In this document: positions 8,416 through 17,331 of the stretch, piece after piece
How the letters are laid out: each line of letters starts with the position of its first letter
Position numbering within the stretch: the first letter of the stretch is position 1
Source of the DNA: Pseudomonas fulva NBRC 16637 = DSM 17717
GTDB taxonomy: Bacteria; Pseudomonadota; Gammaproteobacteria; Pseudomonadales; Pseudomonadaceae
Length of the DNA: 64,000 nucleotides
Direction: 5' to 3'
Assembly (NCBI RefSeq): GCF_000730565.1
Contig: NZ_BBIQ01000001.1
Span: 372,001 to 436,000, forward strand
Notes under the pieces: model-generated
Database searches by the model: none
What the model was told of the DNA's origin: nothing
Seen by the model: only the letters and a program-made list of their open reading frames with translations
Position numbers and translations under genes: made by a program

Positions 8416-9143
8416 GCGTGCTCCAAGGGCTTGCGAGCCACGACATTGACCAGCGTTTCATCGCGTTCGCCAACGGGAGGTGGCTTGCGCAGGCCCAGAC
8501 GCTCCAGCAGGCCGAAGTCCTTGGCCCTGCTCCACCACAGGTAGGGATAGGACACGTTGTCGGACCCGAACGCGAACCCCTGCATGCGCAGCATGTGCAG
8601 ATAACCTTCGGCACTTTTCTGCACGTGCATGGGGTGACGGAAGAACCAGCGAATCACCCAGGTATCGATATAGGCTTGGGTGGATTCTGCGAACAGCAGG
8701 TAGCCGCCCGGTCTGAGTACGCGGTAGAACTCGGCCAGGGCCTTTTCCTGTTCGACCAGGTGATGAAAGGTCTGATGGCAGAACAGCACATCGATGCTGG
8801 CATCGGGGTAGGGCAGGCTGGCGCAGTCACCGCCAGACAATTCCACCTCGATGCCCAGCCGCTTGGCCTCGGCTGCGCTGAGGTCGAGGCTGTGCGGATC
8901 GGCGTCGGTGCCCAGCAGCCTGGAGGGGGCGAATACCCGTTGCAGGTGTTTGAACGACTTGCCCTGCCCGCAGCCGGCATCGAGCAGAACCGGCGCCTGG
9001 GGAAGGGCGCCTGCGAAGAGTCGGGCGAGGTCATCGATCGCCACCCGCAGCACGTGATGCTGCCAGGTGTGGCTGCTCAGGAAGCGAAACCCGATGCGGG
9101 TTTCTTCCACGTAAGTCTCGCTCAGGAACGGGCGCTGGGTCAT
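8412..9143 (-). CDS. Class I SAM-dependent methyltransferase in the aryl polyene cluster
   Basis: 243 residues. SAM-binding motif I is visible (LLDAGCGQGKSFKHL), followed by an acidic residue after strand 2 (GTDAD) and the DVLFCHQTFHHL and LRPGGYLLFAE segments of the family. APE pigments are often methoxylated or C-methylated on the aryl ring, so modification of the head group is the likely job, inferred from context. ATG at 9143 overlaps the upstream flavoprotein stop by 4 nt; a start six codons upstream is less likely. Confidence 0.85.
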   Translation of the reverse strand: MTQRPFLSETYVEETRIGFRFLSSHTWQHHVLRVAIDDLARLFAGALPQAPVLLDAGCGQGKSFKHLQRVFAPSRLLGTDADPHSLDLSAAEAKRLGIEVELSGGDCASLPYPDASIDVLFCHQTFHHLVEQEKALAEFYRVLRPGGYLLFAESTQAYIDTWVIRWFFRHPMHVQKSAEGYLHMLRMQGFAFGSDNVSYPYLWWSRAKDFGLLERLGLRKPPPVGERDETLVNVVARKPLEHA

Positions 9144-10387
9144 GGGGTGTCCCTTGCGCACAGTTCAGCCAGGGTACGCAGCCGGCGCCGAGGCTCGGCG
9201 ACGAACGGGTTACGTGTATCCCAGGCATACCCGGCCAGTATGGAGCTGATCATGGCGCGAATCTCCGGTGAGCTGCCGGGGTGATAGATCACATCCTGGA
9301 AGCTGCCGTCGTACCAGCCCTCCACGTAGACACGGAAGGTGTCGACGCCACGCTGCAGCGGCTCGGCAAATGCGCTCTGCCAGTCCACTGCCTCCCCTTG
9401 CAGTTGGCGATGCAGCAGGCCTGCAGCCATGCTGGCAGAGCGCATGGCGATGGTGACCCCGGAGGAGAACACCGGGTCGAGGAACTCTGCGGCATTGCCC
9501 AGCAGCGCATAACCCGGCCCATGCAGGGCTTTCACGTTGGCCGAGTAGCCGCCGATGGTGCGAGCCGGGGTGTCCCAGACTGCATTGGCCAGCACCTTGG
9601 CCAGGGCGGGCGCTTGCGCCACGAAGTGCTTCAGGCACGCATCGAGGTCGTCAGGGGCAGTGGCAAAGCGCTCAGCGGCAGCCACTACCCCCAACGAGGT
9701 GCGGCCATCACTGAAGGGGATGGTCCAGAACCAGATGTCACGGTGCTCGGGGTGGGTGGTGATGAGGATCTTGTCGCGGTCGAAGCCGGGGTGGTCGATG
9801 CGGTCTTCGATGTGCGTGAAGACCGCCTTGCGCACTGGGAAGGCGGACGGGGCTTCAAGGTCCAGCAGACGCGGCAGCACGCGGCCATAGCCACTGGCAT
9901 CCAGGACGAACTGTGCCTGGAGCACGTACTCGCTGGCATCAGGCCGGCGCACACGCACCTGTGGCTGTAGCCCGCCCATGTCGGCGCTGACCACCTCATG
10001 CTCGTAGCGGATCTCCACGCCCTGCGCTTGGGCCTGGTCGGCCAGTATCTGGTCGAAGCGAGCACGCTGCACCTGGAAGGTGCTGGTCTTGCCTGGCGTG
10101 AAGGTCTGCCCGAAGTCGAAGGCGGTGTATTCGTCGCCCCATGCGAAGGCAGCACCATTCTTGTATTGGAAACCTGCCGCCTGCACGGCATCCAGCATGC
10201 CCGCCTCTTCGACGAAGTCCAGGCAGTGCGCCAGCAGGCTTTCGCCGATGGAAAAGCGCGGGAAGCGCTGACGCTCGATCACCAGCACGTCGTGCCCGCT
10301 GCGCTTGAGCAAGGCCGCCGCGATGGCACCGGAAGGCCCGGCGCCGATGACCAGGACCTGGCGTTGTTGGGTTTCAAGGGTTGGCAT
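9140..10387 (-). CDS. FAD-dependent oxidoreductase with flavin-dependent halogenase signatures
   Basis: 415-residue flavoprotein. The FAD-binding motif GAGPSG is at 15-20 and the second FAD motif GNAAEFLDPVFSSG at 297-310. Two hallmarks of flavin-dependent halogenases are present: WFWTIP (219-224), matching WxWxIP, and Lys76 in GFQYKNGAAF at the position of the catalytic lysine. Xanthomonadins, a class of aryl polyenes, are brominated and their cluster carries a halogenase-like gene, so halogenation of the aryl head group is possible. The alternative is a hydroxylase or reductase of the same fold. Located between the methyltransferase (4 nt overlap) and the antiporter-like gene (14 nt overlap). 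Confidence 0.8.
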   Translation of the reverse strand: MPTLETQQRQVLVIGAGPSGAIAAALLKRSGHDVLVIERQRFPRFSIGESLLAHCLDFVEEAGMLDAVQAAGFQYKNGAAFAWGDEYTAFDFGQTFTPGKTSTFQVQRARFDQILADQAQAQGVEIRYEHEVVSADMGGLQPQVRVRRPDASEYVLQAQFVLDASGYGRVLPRLLDLEAPSAFPVRKAVFTHIEDRIDHPGFDRDKILITTHPEHRDIWFWTIPFSDGRTSLGVVAAAERFATAPDDLDACLKHFVAQAPALAKVLANAVWDTPARTIGGYSANVKALHGPGYALLGNAAEFLDPVFSSGVTIAMRSASMAAGLLHRQLQGEAVDWQSAFAEPLQRGVDTFRVYVEGWYDGSFQDVIYHPGSSPEIRAMISSILAGYAWDTRNPFVAEPRRRLRTLAELCARDTP

Positions 10388-11531
10388 GCGGGCTCCTTGC
10401 CATGGGTTCTGTGTTGAGCGGAAGGCGATGAAGGCCGGCCAGCGCCGGCATCAGAGTGGCGACCAGGCTCATCAGCATGAGCGCGAAGTACACCGCTGGG
10501 GTAATCAACTGCTGGGACAGCAGCAGGTTGAGAAAAACGATTTCACTGAGGCCGCGAATGTTCAGCAGCAGGCTTTCGCGCCATTTGCCGGCAGCGCCGG
10601 GCGACGCAGCAGCCCAGCACAGGCCCAGCCAGTTGCCCAGCAACTTGCTGGCGATCGGAAGCACCAGCAAGGCGACCAGCTGCCACGCGTCCAACTGCCC
10701 CAGGGCCTGGTGGGCATCGATCTGCACCACGCCGTAGGTCAGGATCATGGGGACCGCCAGGCCCTGTTGCACGCGGCGGTTGTACCCCTCTGGCAGTGGC
10801 AATGCCGCCGCGACCTTGAGCCAGGCCAGGCACGCCAGATAGCCAACCCCCAGGATCAGTGCGTTGAGCTTGTAGTGTTCGGCAATGAACAGCAGCACCA
10901 GGAACAACGCGCCATACAGCGAAGGCGCGCGCAGACCCAGCGCGTGCAACGGCCATGGCAGCAGCGCCGCCAACAGCGGCACGGCCAGTGTGCCGGGATC
11001 GAGGCTGCCTTGGCCCACACCTAGCAATAGCCAGCACGCCAGGTCGATCAAGATGGCAGCCTGCAACAACCGCCGGCTGGCCGCCGGGGGATAGTCGATT
11101 GCCTGGAGATAGAGGTAGAGCACCGGTATGGCGGTGATTGCGAACAGCAGGCCCAGTGCCAGTGCACCGACCCCGCTCAGGCCTATCACCCAGATCGCGC
11201 AGGCGATACCGCAGAGGAACGGCAGCAGGAAGCTGGGCACGGCAAGTTTCACCGCCTGTCGGTCCGGGCGCAGCGCCAGCACGTCGATCAGGATATGACC
11301 GAGCAACAAGGCGAAACTGCCGCCGTAGAGGGCTTTTACCCATGCTGGTGCAATTAACGCAGTGCCCTCCAATTGCCAGTGCGGCGTTACCCACAGACCC
11401 ATCAAGGCAGGGAGTACCAGTGTTGCCAGCAACAGATGGCTGACGATCGGGATCAGCCCGAGGCGCTTGCCCAGCCTGCTGGCCAGGGTGAAGAGCGCCA
11501 GCGCCAGCGCCCAGAAGACGGCGATCATCAT
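10374..11531 (-). CDS. Kef-like (CPA2-type) cation/proton antiporter membrane protein within the APE operon
   Basis: About 385 residues and almost entirely hydrophobic, with 10-12 transmembrane segments. The segment GLSEIVFLNLLLSQQLI resembles the RG(x)xE helix of Kef/CPA2 antiporters, and the overall length matches the membrane domain alone; no TrkA_N domain follows. The start is the ATG at 11531, overlapping the MMPL stop (ATGA). I do not recall this gene in the E. coli or Xenorhabdus APE clusters. A role in energising or relieving export, or in ion balance during pigment transport, is speculation. Confidence 0.7.
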   Translation of the reverse strand: MMIAVFWALALALFTLASRLGKRLGLIPIVSHLLLATLVLPALMGLWVTPHWQLEGTALIAPAWVKALYGGSFALLLGHILIDVLALRPDRQAVKLAVPSFLLPFLCGIACAIWVIGLSGVGALALGLLFAITAIPVLYLYLQAIDYPPAASRRLLQAAILIDLACWLLLGVGQGSLDPGTLAVPLLAALLPWPLHALGLRAPSLYGALFLVLLFIAEHYKLNALILGVGYLACLAWLKVAAALPLPEGYNRRVQQGLAVPMILTYGVVQIDAHQALGQLDAWQLVALLVLPIASKLLGNWLGLCWAAASPGAAGKWRESLLLNIRGLSEIVFLNLLLSQQLITPAVYFALMLMSLVATLMPALAGLHRLPLNTEPMARSPHANP

Positions 11532-13855
11532 GAGCGGTCGTGCGCTCCCTCGCGAGGCGCTGCCCAAGGCGCCAGCAGGAAGCTGAACACCAGGCCCAGG
11601 CTTACCGCCATGCCAAAGTTGCTGACTGCCGGCGTACTGGACAGGGCCAGCAGGCCGAACGACAGCCATGTGGTCAACGCAGCCAGCAAGGTTCCGAGCA
11701 GGCTCACCGCGGCGCCGCCGATGCGCTCATGCATGAGGATGGCGTAGTCGACGCTGATGGCCGTCACCAGCAGCAATCCGAACAGGCTGAACAGTGTCAA
11801 CGGCTCGCCCAGCCAGCCGAGGCTCGCCAGGCTGCACAGAGCAGCCAACAGCGGCAGGGCAACGATGCGCAAAGAACCCCGCAACCCGAAAGGCACTGCC
11901 AGCAGCATCAGAATCAACGCACACGAAAGCAGTTTGAGTTCCGCTGCGCTGACCTGGGTGGCGGCGAACAACTGGTTCAGCTCGCCAAGACGATCAACCA
12001 GCTGTACACCGGGCAGGCCCTGCGCCTGCAACTGCAACAGGGCGGCGTCAGACAAACCTTGCAGGCTGACGATGGCAGCCACGCCGTCACCTGTGCTGCC
12101 CAGCCACAAGGGCCGCCATGCCTCGCCCAACGGGCCTGCCAGCACGTCGTCGATACGCTGCAGTGGCAGTGCGCGCAGTTGCGCGACTTCAGCGGCCAAG
12201 GCCGCCTGGGGAACGCCGAGCGCCACCAGCGGCTGCCAATGCGCCGTTAGCGTGGCCAGGGCCTCGCGCACCTGTGCTTGCTCGGCAGGGGTTGCGACCA
12301 GCTGTCCGAGGCTCAGGTAGCCCTTGAGTTTGCCCAGCGCGACCAACTCATCGAGCTTGGCCCCAAGCTGTTGGGTGCGTTCGAGCAATTGCTGCTGGTC
12401 GGCAGCCCGCACCAGGTAGAACTGGCTGGTGGGCTGGTAACCGGTGATGCGTGCCACTGCCTGGGCTTGCTGCAACAGTTGCGGCGGCGTGCCCACCCAT
12501 TGGCGGATGTCGTTGTGGGTCTGTAGGTGCCAGAGGCCGCTGGCGCAGAACAACAGCAGCAGGGCCAACAGCGCTGCGCTCGGCACTTTGCGCAGCAATG
12601 CCTCACGCCAGCGGGTGAGCGCCTGCGCGATACGCATTGGCCAATCGGCAGGTTGCAGCTGCGCCTTGCTCAGCAGGGCCGGGACCAGGCACACCGCACT
12701 GAGGTAGGCGCCCAACAGGCCAGCGGCGGAGAAAACGGCAATCTGGGTCAGCGCCGGGAACGGGGTGAAGGCCAATGCCAGGTAGCCGATGCAACTGGTG
12801 GCCAGGCTCAGGCTCATGCCTGGCAGGGTCAGGCGCACGGCCGTCCAGCTTTGCCAGGGCTTGAGGCTCCAGCTCTTGGTCAGGTAGTGCAGTGGGTAGT
12901 CGATCGCGACGCCGATCAGGCTGGAGCCCAGCACCAGGGTCATGACGTGCATCTGGCCGAACACCGCCACGCACACCACTGAACCGAACAGCATGCCGAC
13001 CAGCACGGGTAGGAACGCCAGCAGCGCACGCACGCTGCGCAGGGCCAGCAATAGCAACAGCAAGATGCCCAGCGTTGCCCCGCCGCCTACCCAGGTGATC
13101 TCCCGGCTGGCTTGCTGCTGGCCGGCGGCCGCGTGCAGCAGGCCGCTGGCGGCCAGCAACTGCGCATCGACAGCGCTTGCCTGCACACGCGCCTGGGCCA
13201 GCAAGTCCGCGACCTGCAGGGGCAGGTGCATGTCGAAGGCATTGCCCAGGGTGCGCGCGCGCACCAGCACCCAGTAATCCCCTTCGGCCTGGGCAATCAA
13301 GGCACCGCTGGCGGTGTCCAGTTCCACGTTCGCGGGCTTGGGCTGGGCATTCTGGATACGCCCGGTCAGGCCTAGCCAGTCATCCTGGCCTGGCACGAGG
13401 CTGAACCCTGCGAAGGGATCGACCAGGCTCTGGACGCGCTGCGCCACGAAGGCGTCCGGCTCCTGCTGCAATTGTTGCCGGTCAGATGACGGCAGCATGG
13501 CCAGGCGACCTTTGAGCAACTGATCACGCACTGCCTGCAGGTCGGTGTCCAGGCTCCACTGCACCTTTTCGAACAGGCCAGTGGCCTGCCACTGTTCCGC
13601 CAACCGTTGTGCCAGCGCCACTGCCTGTTGACGCTGAGCGTGGCCGACCAGAAGCAGCAACTCGCGGTTCAGCGGTTCCTGCATCCGCTGCTCGGCCTGT
13701 TGCACCAGCGGATCCTGGGTCGCTCCGGGTACCAGCGCCATCAAGTCGGCGGACAAGGGCGCGCCGCGGTGCCACTGCCAGCCGGCCACGGCCAGCATGA
13801 TCAGCAGCAGGCAGACGAACAGGCGCGGCAACTGGCGTTCAGTCGGCAAAGTCAC
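11528..13855 (-). CDS. apeM: MMPL/RND-family exporter of the aryl polyene cluster
   Basis: 775-residue inner-membrane transporter with the two-half RND layout: helix 1, a large periplasmic loop (about 35-260), a first bundle of helices including VAIDYPLHY, a second loop (about 430-630), and a second bundle including TAISVDYAILMHERIG. The paired Asp residues in the two DY motifs correspond to the proton-relay positions of MMPL transporters. Predicted to move the aryl polyene lipid toward the outer membrane. Overlaps the LolA-like gene by 17 nt and the antiporter gene by 4 nt. Confidence 0.88.
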   Translation of the reverse strand: MTLPTERQLPRLFVCLLLIMLAVAGWQWHRGAPLSADLMALVPGATQDPLVQQAEQRMQEPLNRELLLLVGHAQRQQAVALAQRLAEQWQATGLFEKVQWSLDTDLQAVRDQLLKGRLAMLPSSDRQQLQQEPDAFVAQRVQSLVDPFAGFSLVPGQDDWLGLTGRIQNAQPKPANVELDTASGALIAQAEGDYWVLVRARTLGNAFDMHLPLQVADLLAQARVQASAVDAQLLAASGLLHAAAGQQQASREITWVGGGATLGILLLLLLALRSVRALLAFLPVLVGMLFGSVVCVAVFGQMHVMTLVLGSSLIGVAIDYPLHYLTKSWSLKPWQSWTAVRLTLPGMSLSLATSCIGYLALAFTPFPALTQIAVFSAAGLLGAYLSAVCLVPALLSKAQLQPADWPMRIAQALTRWREALLRKVPSAALLALLLLFCASGLWHLQTHNDIRQWVGTPPQLLQQAQAVARITGYQPTSQFYLVRAADQQQLLERTQQLGAKLDELVALGKLKGYLSLGQLVATPAEQAQVREALATLTAHWQPLVALGVPQAALAAEVAQLRALPLQRIDDVLAGPLGEAWRPLWLGSTGDGVAAIVSLQGLSDAALLQLQAQGLPGVQLVDRLGELNQLFAATQVSAAELKLLSCALILMLLAVPFGLRGSLRIVALPLLAALCSLASLGWLGEPLTLFSLFGLLLVTAISVDYAILMHERIGGAAVSLLGTLLAALTTWLSFGLLALSSTPAVSNFGMAVSLGLVFSFLLAPWAAPREGAHDRS

Positions 13856-14453
13856 TGCGCTCCATGTCGCTCAGCTCGGCAGCGCCGGTGCTTTCAGGCA
13901 GGCGCAACACGGTGCTGTCGCCTTGGGTCTCGCTCAGCTCGATGCGCTGCACAAAACGCCCGCCGCTGATATCGATGCGGCTGAAGATTTGCTTGAGCAG
14001 CAACGAGCGTGGGGTCAGACGCAGTTGCCACTGGGTTGAATCGCCGCTCAAGGCCAGTTCGAAATCACGCTGCAGCCCAGTGCTGTCACCTTGCAGCACG
14101 GCAAAGAACAGCTGGTTTTGCTGCGCACCGGCGCTGCGGCTCGGCAGCACTTGCCAGCCGCTCGGGTCGCGCCGGGCAATGCCATGGGCGTCGATCCGGT
14201 AGTCCTGACGCAGTGGCGTATGCAGCATCCAGAGCAGGCCATGATCACGGGCAAGCACGAACTCACCTTCGCTCAGCAAGGGCTGGGGCAGGGCACGCAG
14301 GTGTTTTTCCTGAATGAAGGGGCCCTTGACCACCGCAGGTGCGCTGAGCTGGTGTTGCAGGGCGTCCAGGTCAAAGGCTGCGCTCAAGGGGCTGACGATC
14401 AGCACCGCCAACGTTGCCAGCACGCAGGCCAGCCGTCTTAGCGCAGCACTCAT
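13839..14453 (-). CDS. apeL: LolA-like outer-membrane lipoprotein carrier protein of the APE cluster
   Basis: 204 residues with a signal peptide (cleavage near LSAAFD) and the LolA/LppC pattern: GPFIQEKHLRALPQPLLSEG, then LLWMLHTPLRQDYRID, resembling the LolA beta half-barrel that binds acyl chains. In this context it is probably a periplasmic shuttle for the pigment lipid rather than general lipoprotein transport. Overlaps the thioesterase start by 4 nt and the MMPL start by 17 nt, so it is tightly coupled to export. Confidence 0.85.
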   Translation of the reverse strand: MSAALRRLACVLATLAVLIVSPLSAAFDLDALQHQLSAPAVVKGPFIQEKHLRALPQPLLSEGEFVLARDHGLLWMLHTPLRQDYRIDAHGIARRDPSGWQVLPSRSAGAQQNQLFFAVLQGDSTGLQRDFELALSGDSTQWQLRLTPRSLLLKQIFSRIDISGGRFVQRIELSETQGDSTVLRLPESTGAAELSDMERSDFAD

Positions 14454-14875
14454 GACAACACCTGCTGCACGGCGTCGAGCATGACCTGCGGCGAGGCCAG
14501 CTGCATTTCGCCGCTGTCGATGTGCACGGCCACCTGAACCGTACTGGCACGGGTCATGCGCTCACCGGTCACGGCGTCGCTGATCAGGTAATGCAGCTTC
14601 AGGCGGTTTTCCCATTCCACCAGGCTGGCCCGCACCACCAGGCGCTGACCGAACGTGGCGCCGCGCATGTAGCGCAGCTGCAGGTCGATCACCGGCCATG
14701 CATAGCCGCTGGCCTGCATCTGCACATAGTTGTGCGCCAGGCGGTCGAGCAGGGCGCACCGCGCCACTTCCAGGTACTTCACATAATGGCCATGCCAGAC
14801 CACATGCATGCTGTCGACATCGAAAAACGGCACGATGACTTCGGTGTCGACGTGGAAAACGCCAGGGTTACGCAT
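14450..14875 (-). CDS. apeK: 4-hydroxybenzoyl-CoA thioesterase-type hotdog thioesterase (APE cluster)
   Basis: 141 residues, close to the usual 4HBT thioesterase length. The N-terminal VPFFDVDSMHVVWHGHYVKYLEVAR block holds the catalytic Asp (FDVDSMHVVWHG) and the following helix typical of YbgC-like enzymes. APE clusters carry such a thioesterase, thought to edit or release carrier-bound chains. Its start overlaps the stop of the ammonia-lyase gene by 8 nt, and its stop overlaps the LolA-like start by 4 nt. Confidence 0.87.
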   Translation of the reverse strand: MRNPGVFHVDTEVIVPFFDVDSMHVVWHGHYVKYLEVARCALLDRLAHNYVQMQASGYAWPVIDLQLRYMRGATFGQRLVVRASLVEWENRLKLHYLISDAVTGERMTRASTVQVAVHIDSGEMQLASPQVMLDAVQQVLS

Positions 14876-16412
14876 GCAGCCTCCAGTGACGTTGGCCGAT
14901 GCGCACCAGGCAGTGGCGCAGCTCGCCTTCCAGCGCCCGGTCTTCGATGACCGGCGCGAACTCCTGCAACAACGCCTCGTGCATCTGCGCCAGCGCAGGG
15001 GGCAGCGCGTGTGCCTGGGGCTGCTGGCTGCGCAGCCAGACGCCCTGGTTGGCGGCCAGCAACGCAGCGGCGGCGACTTGCTCGGTCAGCTCCAGGACCC
15101 GCAGGGCATCGCGGGCGGCAATGGTGCCCATGCTCACCTTGTCCTGGTTGTGGCATTCGGTGGAGCGCGAAAACACGCTGGCGGGCATGGTCTGCTTGAG
15201 CGCTTCGGCAGTCCAGGCGCTGGCCCCGATCTGCACAGCCTTGAAACCGTGGTTGATCATGGCGCGCTCGGCCGGTGCGCCCGACAGGTTGCTCGGCAGG
15301 CCGTGGTTGTAACGCACATCCACCGCCAGCGCGAGTTGTCGGTCGAGCAGGTCGGCCACGTTGGCGACGAGGGTTTTCAGGCTGTCCATGGCAAAGGCGA
15401 TGTGCCCGCCGTAGAAATGACCACCGTGCAGCACGCGCTCGGCATCACCGTCGATGATCGGGTTGTCGTTGGCACTGTTGAGCTCGGTCTCGATGAAACC
15501 ACGCAACCAGCCCAGGCTGTCGGCCAGCACCCCCAGGACGTGCGGCGCGCAGCGCAGCGAATAGCGGTCCTGCAGGCGGTGCAAGGGCGGCAGGGGTGCG
15601 TCGATCGCCAAGTCCTGGCGCAGCCAGGCGGCGACCTGCGCCTGGCCAGGGTGTGGCTTGGCGGCGAACAGGCGTTCGTCGAAATGCTCGGGGTTGCCTT
15701 GCAGGGCAACCACGTTCAGTGCGGTGATGCGGGTTGCCAAGTGCAGAAGATAATCGGCGCGGGCAAACGCCAGGCACGCAAGGCCGGTCATCACTGCCGT
15801 GCCGTTCATCAGGGCCAGGGCTTCCTTGGGCCTGAGCACCAGGGGCTGCCAGCCCAGTTCGCGGTGCACGTCGGCGCTGAGGCGGCGCTGGCCCTGGAAC
15901 ATCACCTCGCGCTCGCCCGAGAGCGTCGCGGCCACGTAGGACAGCGGGGTGAGGTCGCCACTGGCGCCTACCGAACCCTCTTCGGGGATCAGCGGCAGGA
16001 CGTCGTGGGCAATGAAGTCGCGCAGGCGCTCGAGCAGTTCCAGGCGAACACCGGATACCCCGTGGCTGAGCGAACGCAGGCGTGCAGCCAGCACTGCGCG
16101 TGTGGCCGAGGCGTCCAGCAGCTTGCCGAGGCCGCAACCGTGGAAGGTGTAGAGGTGGCGTGGCAGCGCCTCGACGTGTTCCAGCGGCACGGCCACGACA
16201 CAGGAGTCGCCGTAGCCGGTGGTCACGCCGTAGATCACCCCTTCCTTGTCGAGCAGGGTGTCGAGAAAGCGCGCCCCGCGGGCAATGCGCTCGCGGTAGG
16301 CGGCATCGCCCTGCAGGTGTGCCGTGGCGCGGCCTTCGGCCAGCGCCACGACGTCTTCGATAGCCAGCGGCGATTCGCCGAACGTGACAGGTTCATGCGC
16401 TTGCATCGTCAT
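14868..16412 (-). CDS. MIO-type aromatic amino acid ammonia-lyase (HAL/PAL/TAL family)
   Basis: 514 residues, the normal length for bacterial HAL/TAL. The MIO cofactor tripeptide Ala-Ser-Gly is at 150-152 (GSVGASGDLTPLSY) and the catalytic Tyr at 61 (YGVTTGYG). At the substrate-selectivity pair the protein has Phe90-His91 (LYTFHGCGLG), unlike SH in histidine ammonia-lyase and HL in Rhodobacter tyrosine ammonia-lyase. In the cluster it most plausibly makes 4-coumarate or cinnamate as the aryl starter for the acyl ligase. ATG at 16412 has GGAAG 8 nt upstream and overlaps the acyltransferase stop by 20 nt. Confidence 0.87.
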   Translation of the reverse strand: MTMQAHEPVTFGESPLAIEDVVALAEGRATAHLQGDAAYRERIARGARFLDTLLDKEGVIYGVTTGYGDSCVVAVPLEHVEALPRHLYTFHGCGLGKLLDASATRAVLAARLRSLSHGVSGVRLELLERLRDFIAHDVLPLIPEEGSVGASGDLTPLSYVAATLSGEREVMFQGQRRLSADVHRELGWQPLVLRPKEALALMNGTAVMTGLACLAFARADYLLHLATRITALNVVALQGNPEHFDERLFAAKPHPGQAQVAAWLRQDLAIDAPLPPLHRLQDRYSLRCAPHVLGVLADSLGWLRGFIETELNSANDNPIIDGDAERVLHGGHFYGGHIAFAMDSLKTLVANVADLLDRQLALAVDVRYNHGLPSNLSGAPAERAMINHGFKAVQIGASAWTAEALKQTMPASVFSRSTECHNQDKVSMGTIAARDALRVLELTEQVAAAALLAANQGVWLRSQQPQAHALPPALAQMHEALLQEFAPVIEDRALEGELRHCLVRIGQRHWRLHA

Positions 16413-17331
16413 CGGTCTTCCAGAAAGGGTAGAAATTGAACCACTGCAGGGGCGCGCGCGTGCAGTAGTGGCCCAGGCGATCGGCGTAGCGGGCGGCCCA
16501 CTGGGCGATGACTTCATCGCGCTGGCCGCGTCGCCATTGCAGGCGTTCGGCAAAGGGCTCGAGGGTGACGTGGTAGCGGCCGTCGTGCTTGAGGCAGAAC
16601 AGCAGGTTGAGCGGGCATTCGAGCATGCCCGCCAGCAACCAGGGGCCCTGCGGGAAGGCGGCGCGGTGGCCTAGGAAGTCCACCTCGACGGTACGCCCGC
16701 CATGCAGCGGCACGCGATCACCCGCGATGGCCAGCCATTCACCGCGCTCCAGGCGCTCGGACAGTTGCAGCATCACCGCAGGGTCCAGCTCGCTGACCTG
16801 GATGAGCCGCAGGTTGGTGGCGCCCGCCTCGCCCAGCAAGCGGTTGAAGCGCTCGGCATGGCGGGTGTGCACCAGCACGTTCATGGTCACCTGCTCGCCG
16901 ATTTCGGCCAGGGCCCGGCAGACTTCCAGGTTGCCCAGGTGGGCGCCCACCAGCATCTGCCCGCGTGCGCCGCGCAGTTGCTGACGCAGGCCGGCAGGGT
17001 CGTGGATTTCGATATCCTCGATGCGCAGCTTGCCGTTCCACACGTCAAGCTTGTCCAGCAGGGCCTCGGCAAAGGCCATGAACTGACGAAAGACCTGCCA
17101 TGAGCCAGGGGCAGGCGTCTGCCCGGCGTTCCACTGGCGCAAGCGTTGCTGGTACTGCCACGCGCTGCGGCGGGCACGGCGGCCGAACAGGAAGAAGTAG
17201 GCGACGATCACGTGGATCAATGGGCTGAGCACGCGGCGGCCTAGCAACCGTACCAGGGCGGCGGTCAGCTTCATCAGCCAGAAGCTGCCCCGCTCCTGGT
17301 GGTCGGCCCAGTGCTGCGACGGTTCGCTCAT
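16393..17331 (-). CDS. LpxL/HtrB-like acyltransferase of the APE cluster
   Basis: 312 residues with one N-terminal membrane anchor (about 35-60) and the lipid A acyltransferase signature GAHLGNLEVCRAL (HxxNxE) followed by GDRVPLHGG. Probably transfers the polyene chain, or a fatty acid, to the lipid anchor. ATG at 17331 overlaps the glycosyltransferase stop (ATGA). In enterobacterial clusters a GT2 and an acyltransferase domain occur in one protein (ApeJ, from memory); here they are two genes. Confidence 0.85.
   Translation of the reverse strand: MSEPSQHWADHQERGSFWLMKLTAALVRLLGRRVLSPLIHVIVAYFFLFGRRARRSAWQYQQRLRQWNAGQTPAPGSWQVFRQFMAFAEALLDKLDVWNGKLRIEDIEIHDPAGLRQQLRGARGQMLVGAHLGNLEVCRALAEIGEQVTMNVLVHTRHAERFNRLLGEAGATNLRLIQVSELDPAVMLQLSERLERGEWLAIAGDRVPLHGGRTVEVDFLGHRAAFPQGPWLLAGMLECPLNLLFCLKHDGRYHVTLEPFAERLQWRRGQRDEVIAQWAARYADRLGHYCTRAPLQWFNFYPFWKTDDDASA

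Noticed and set aside
11532-11669. N-terminal extension of the antiporter frame
   Set aside because: Lies within the MMPL coding sequence and is not hydrophobic; the ATG at 11531 overlapping the MMPL stop is the natural start.
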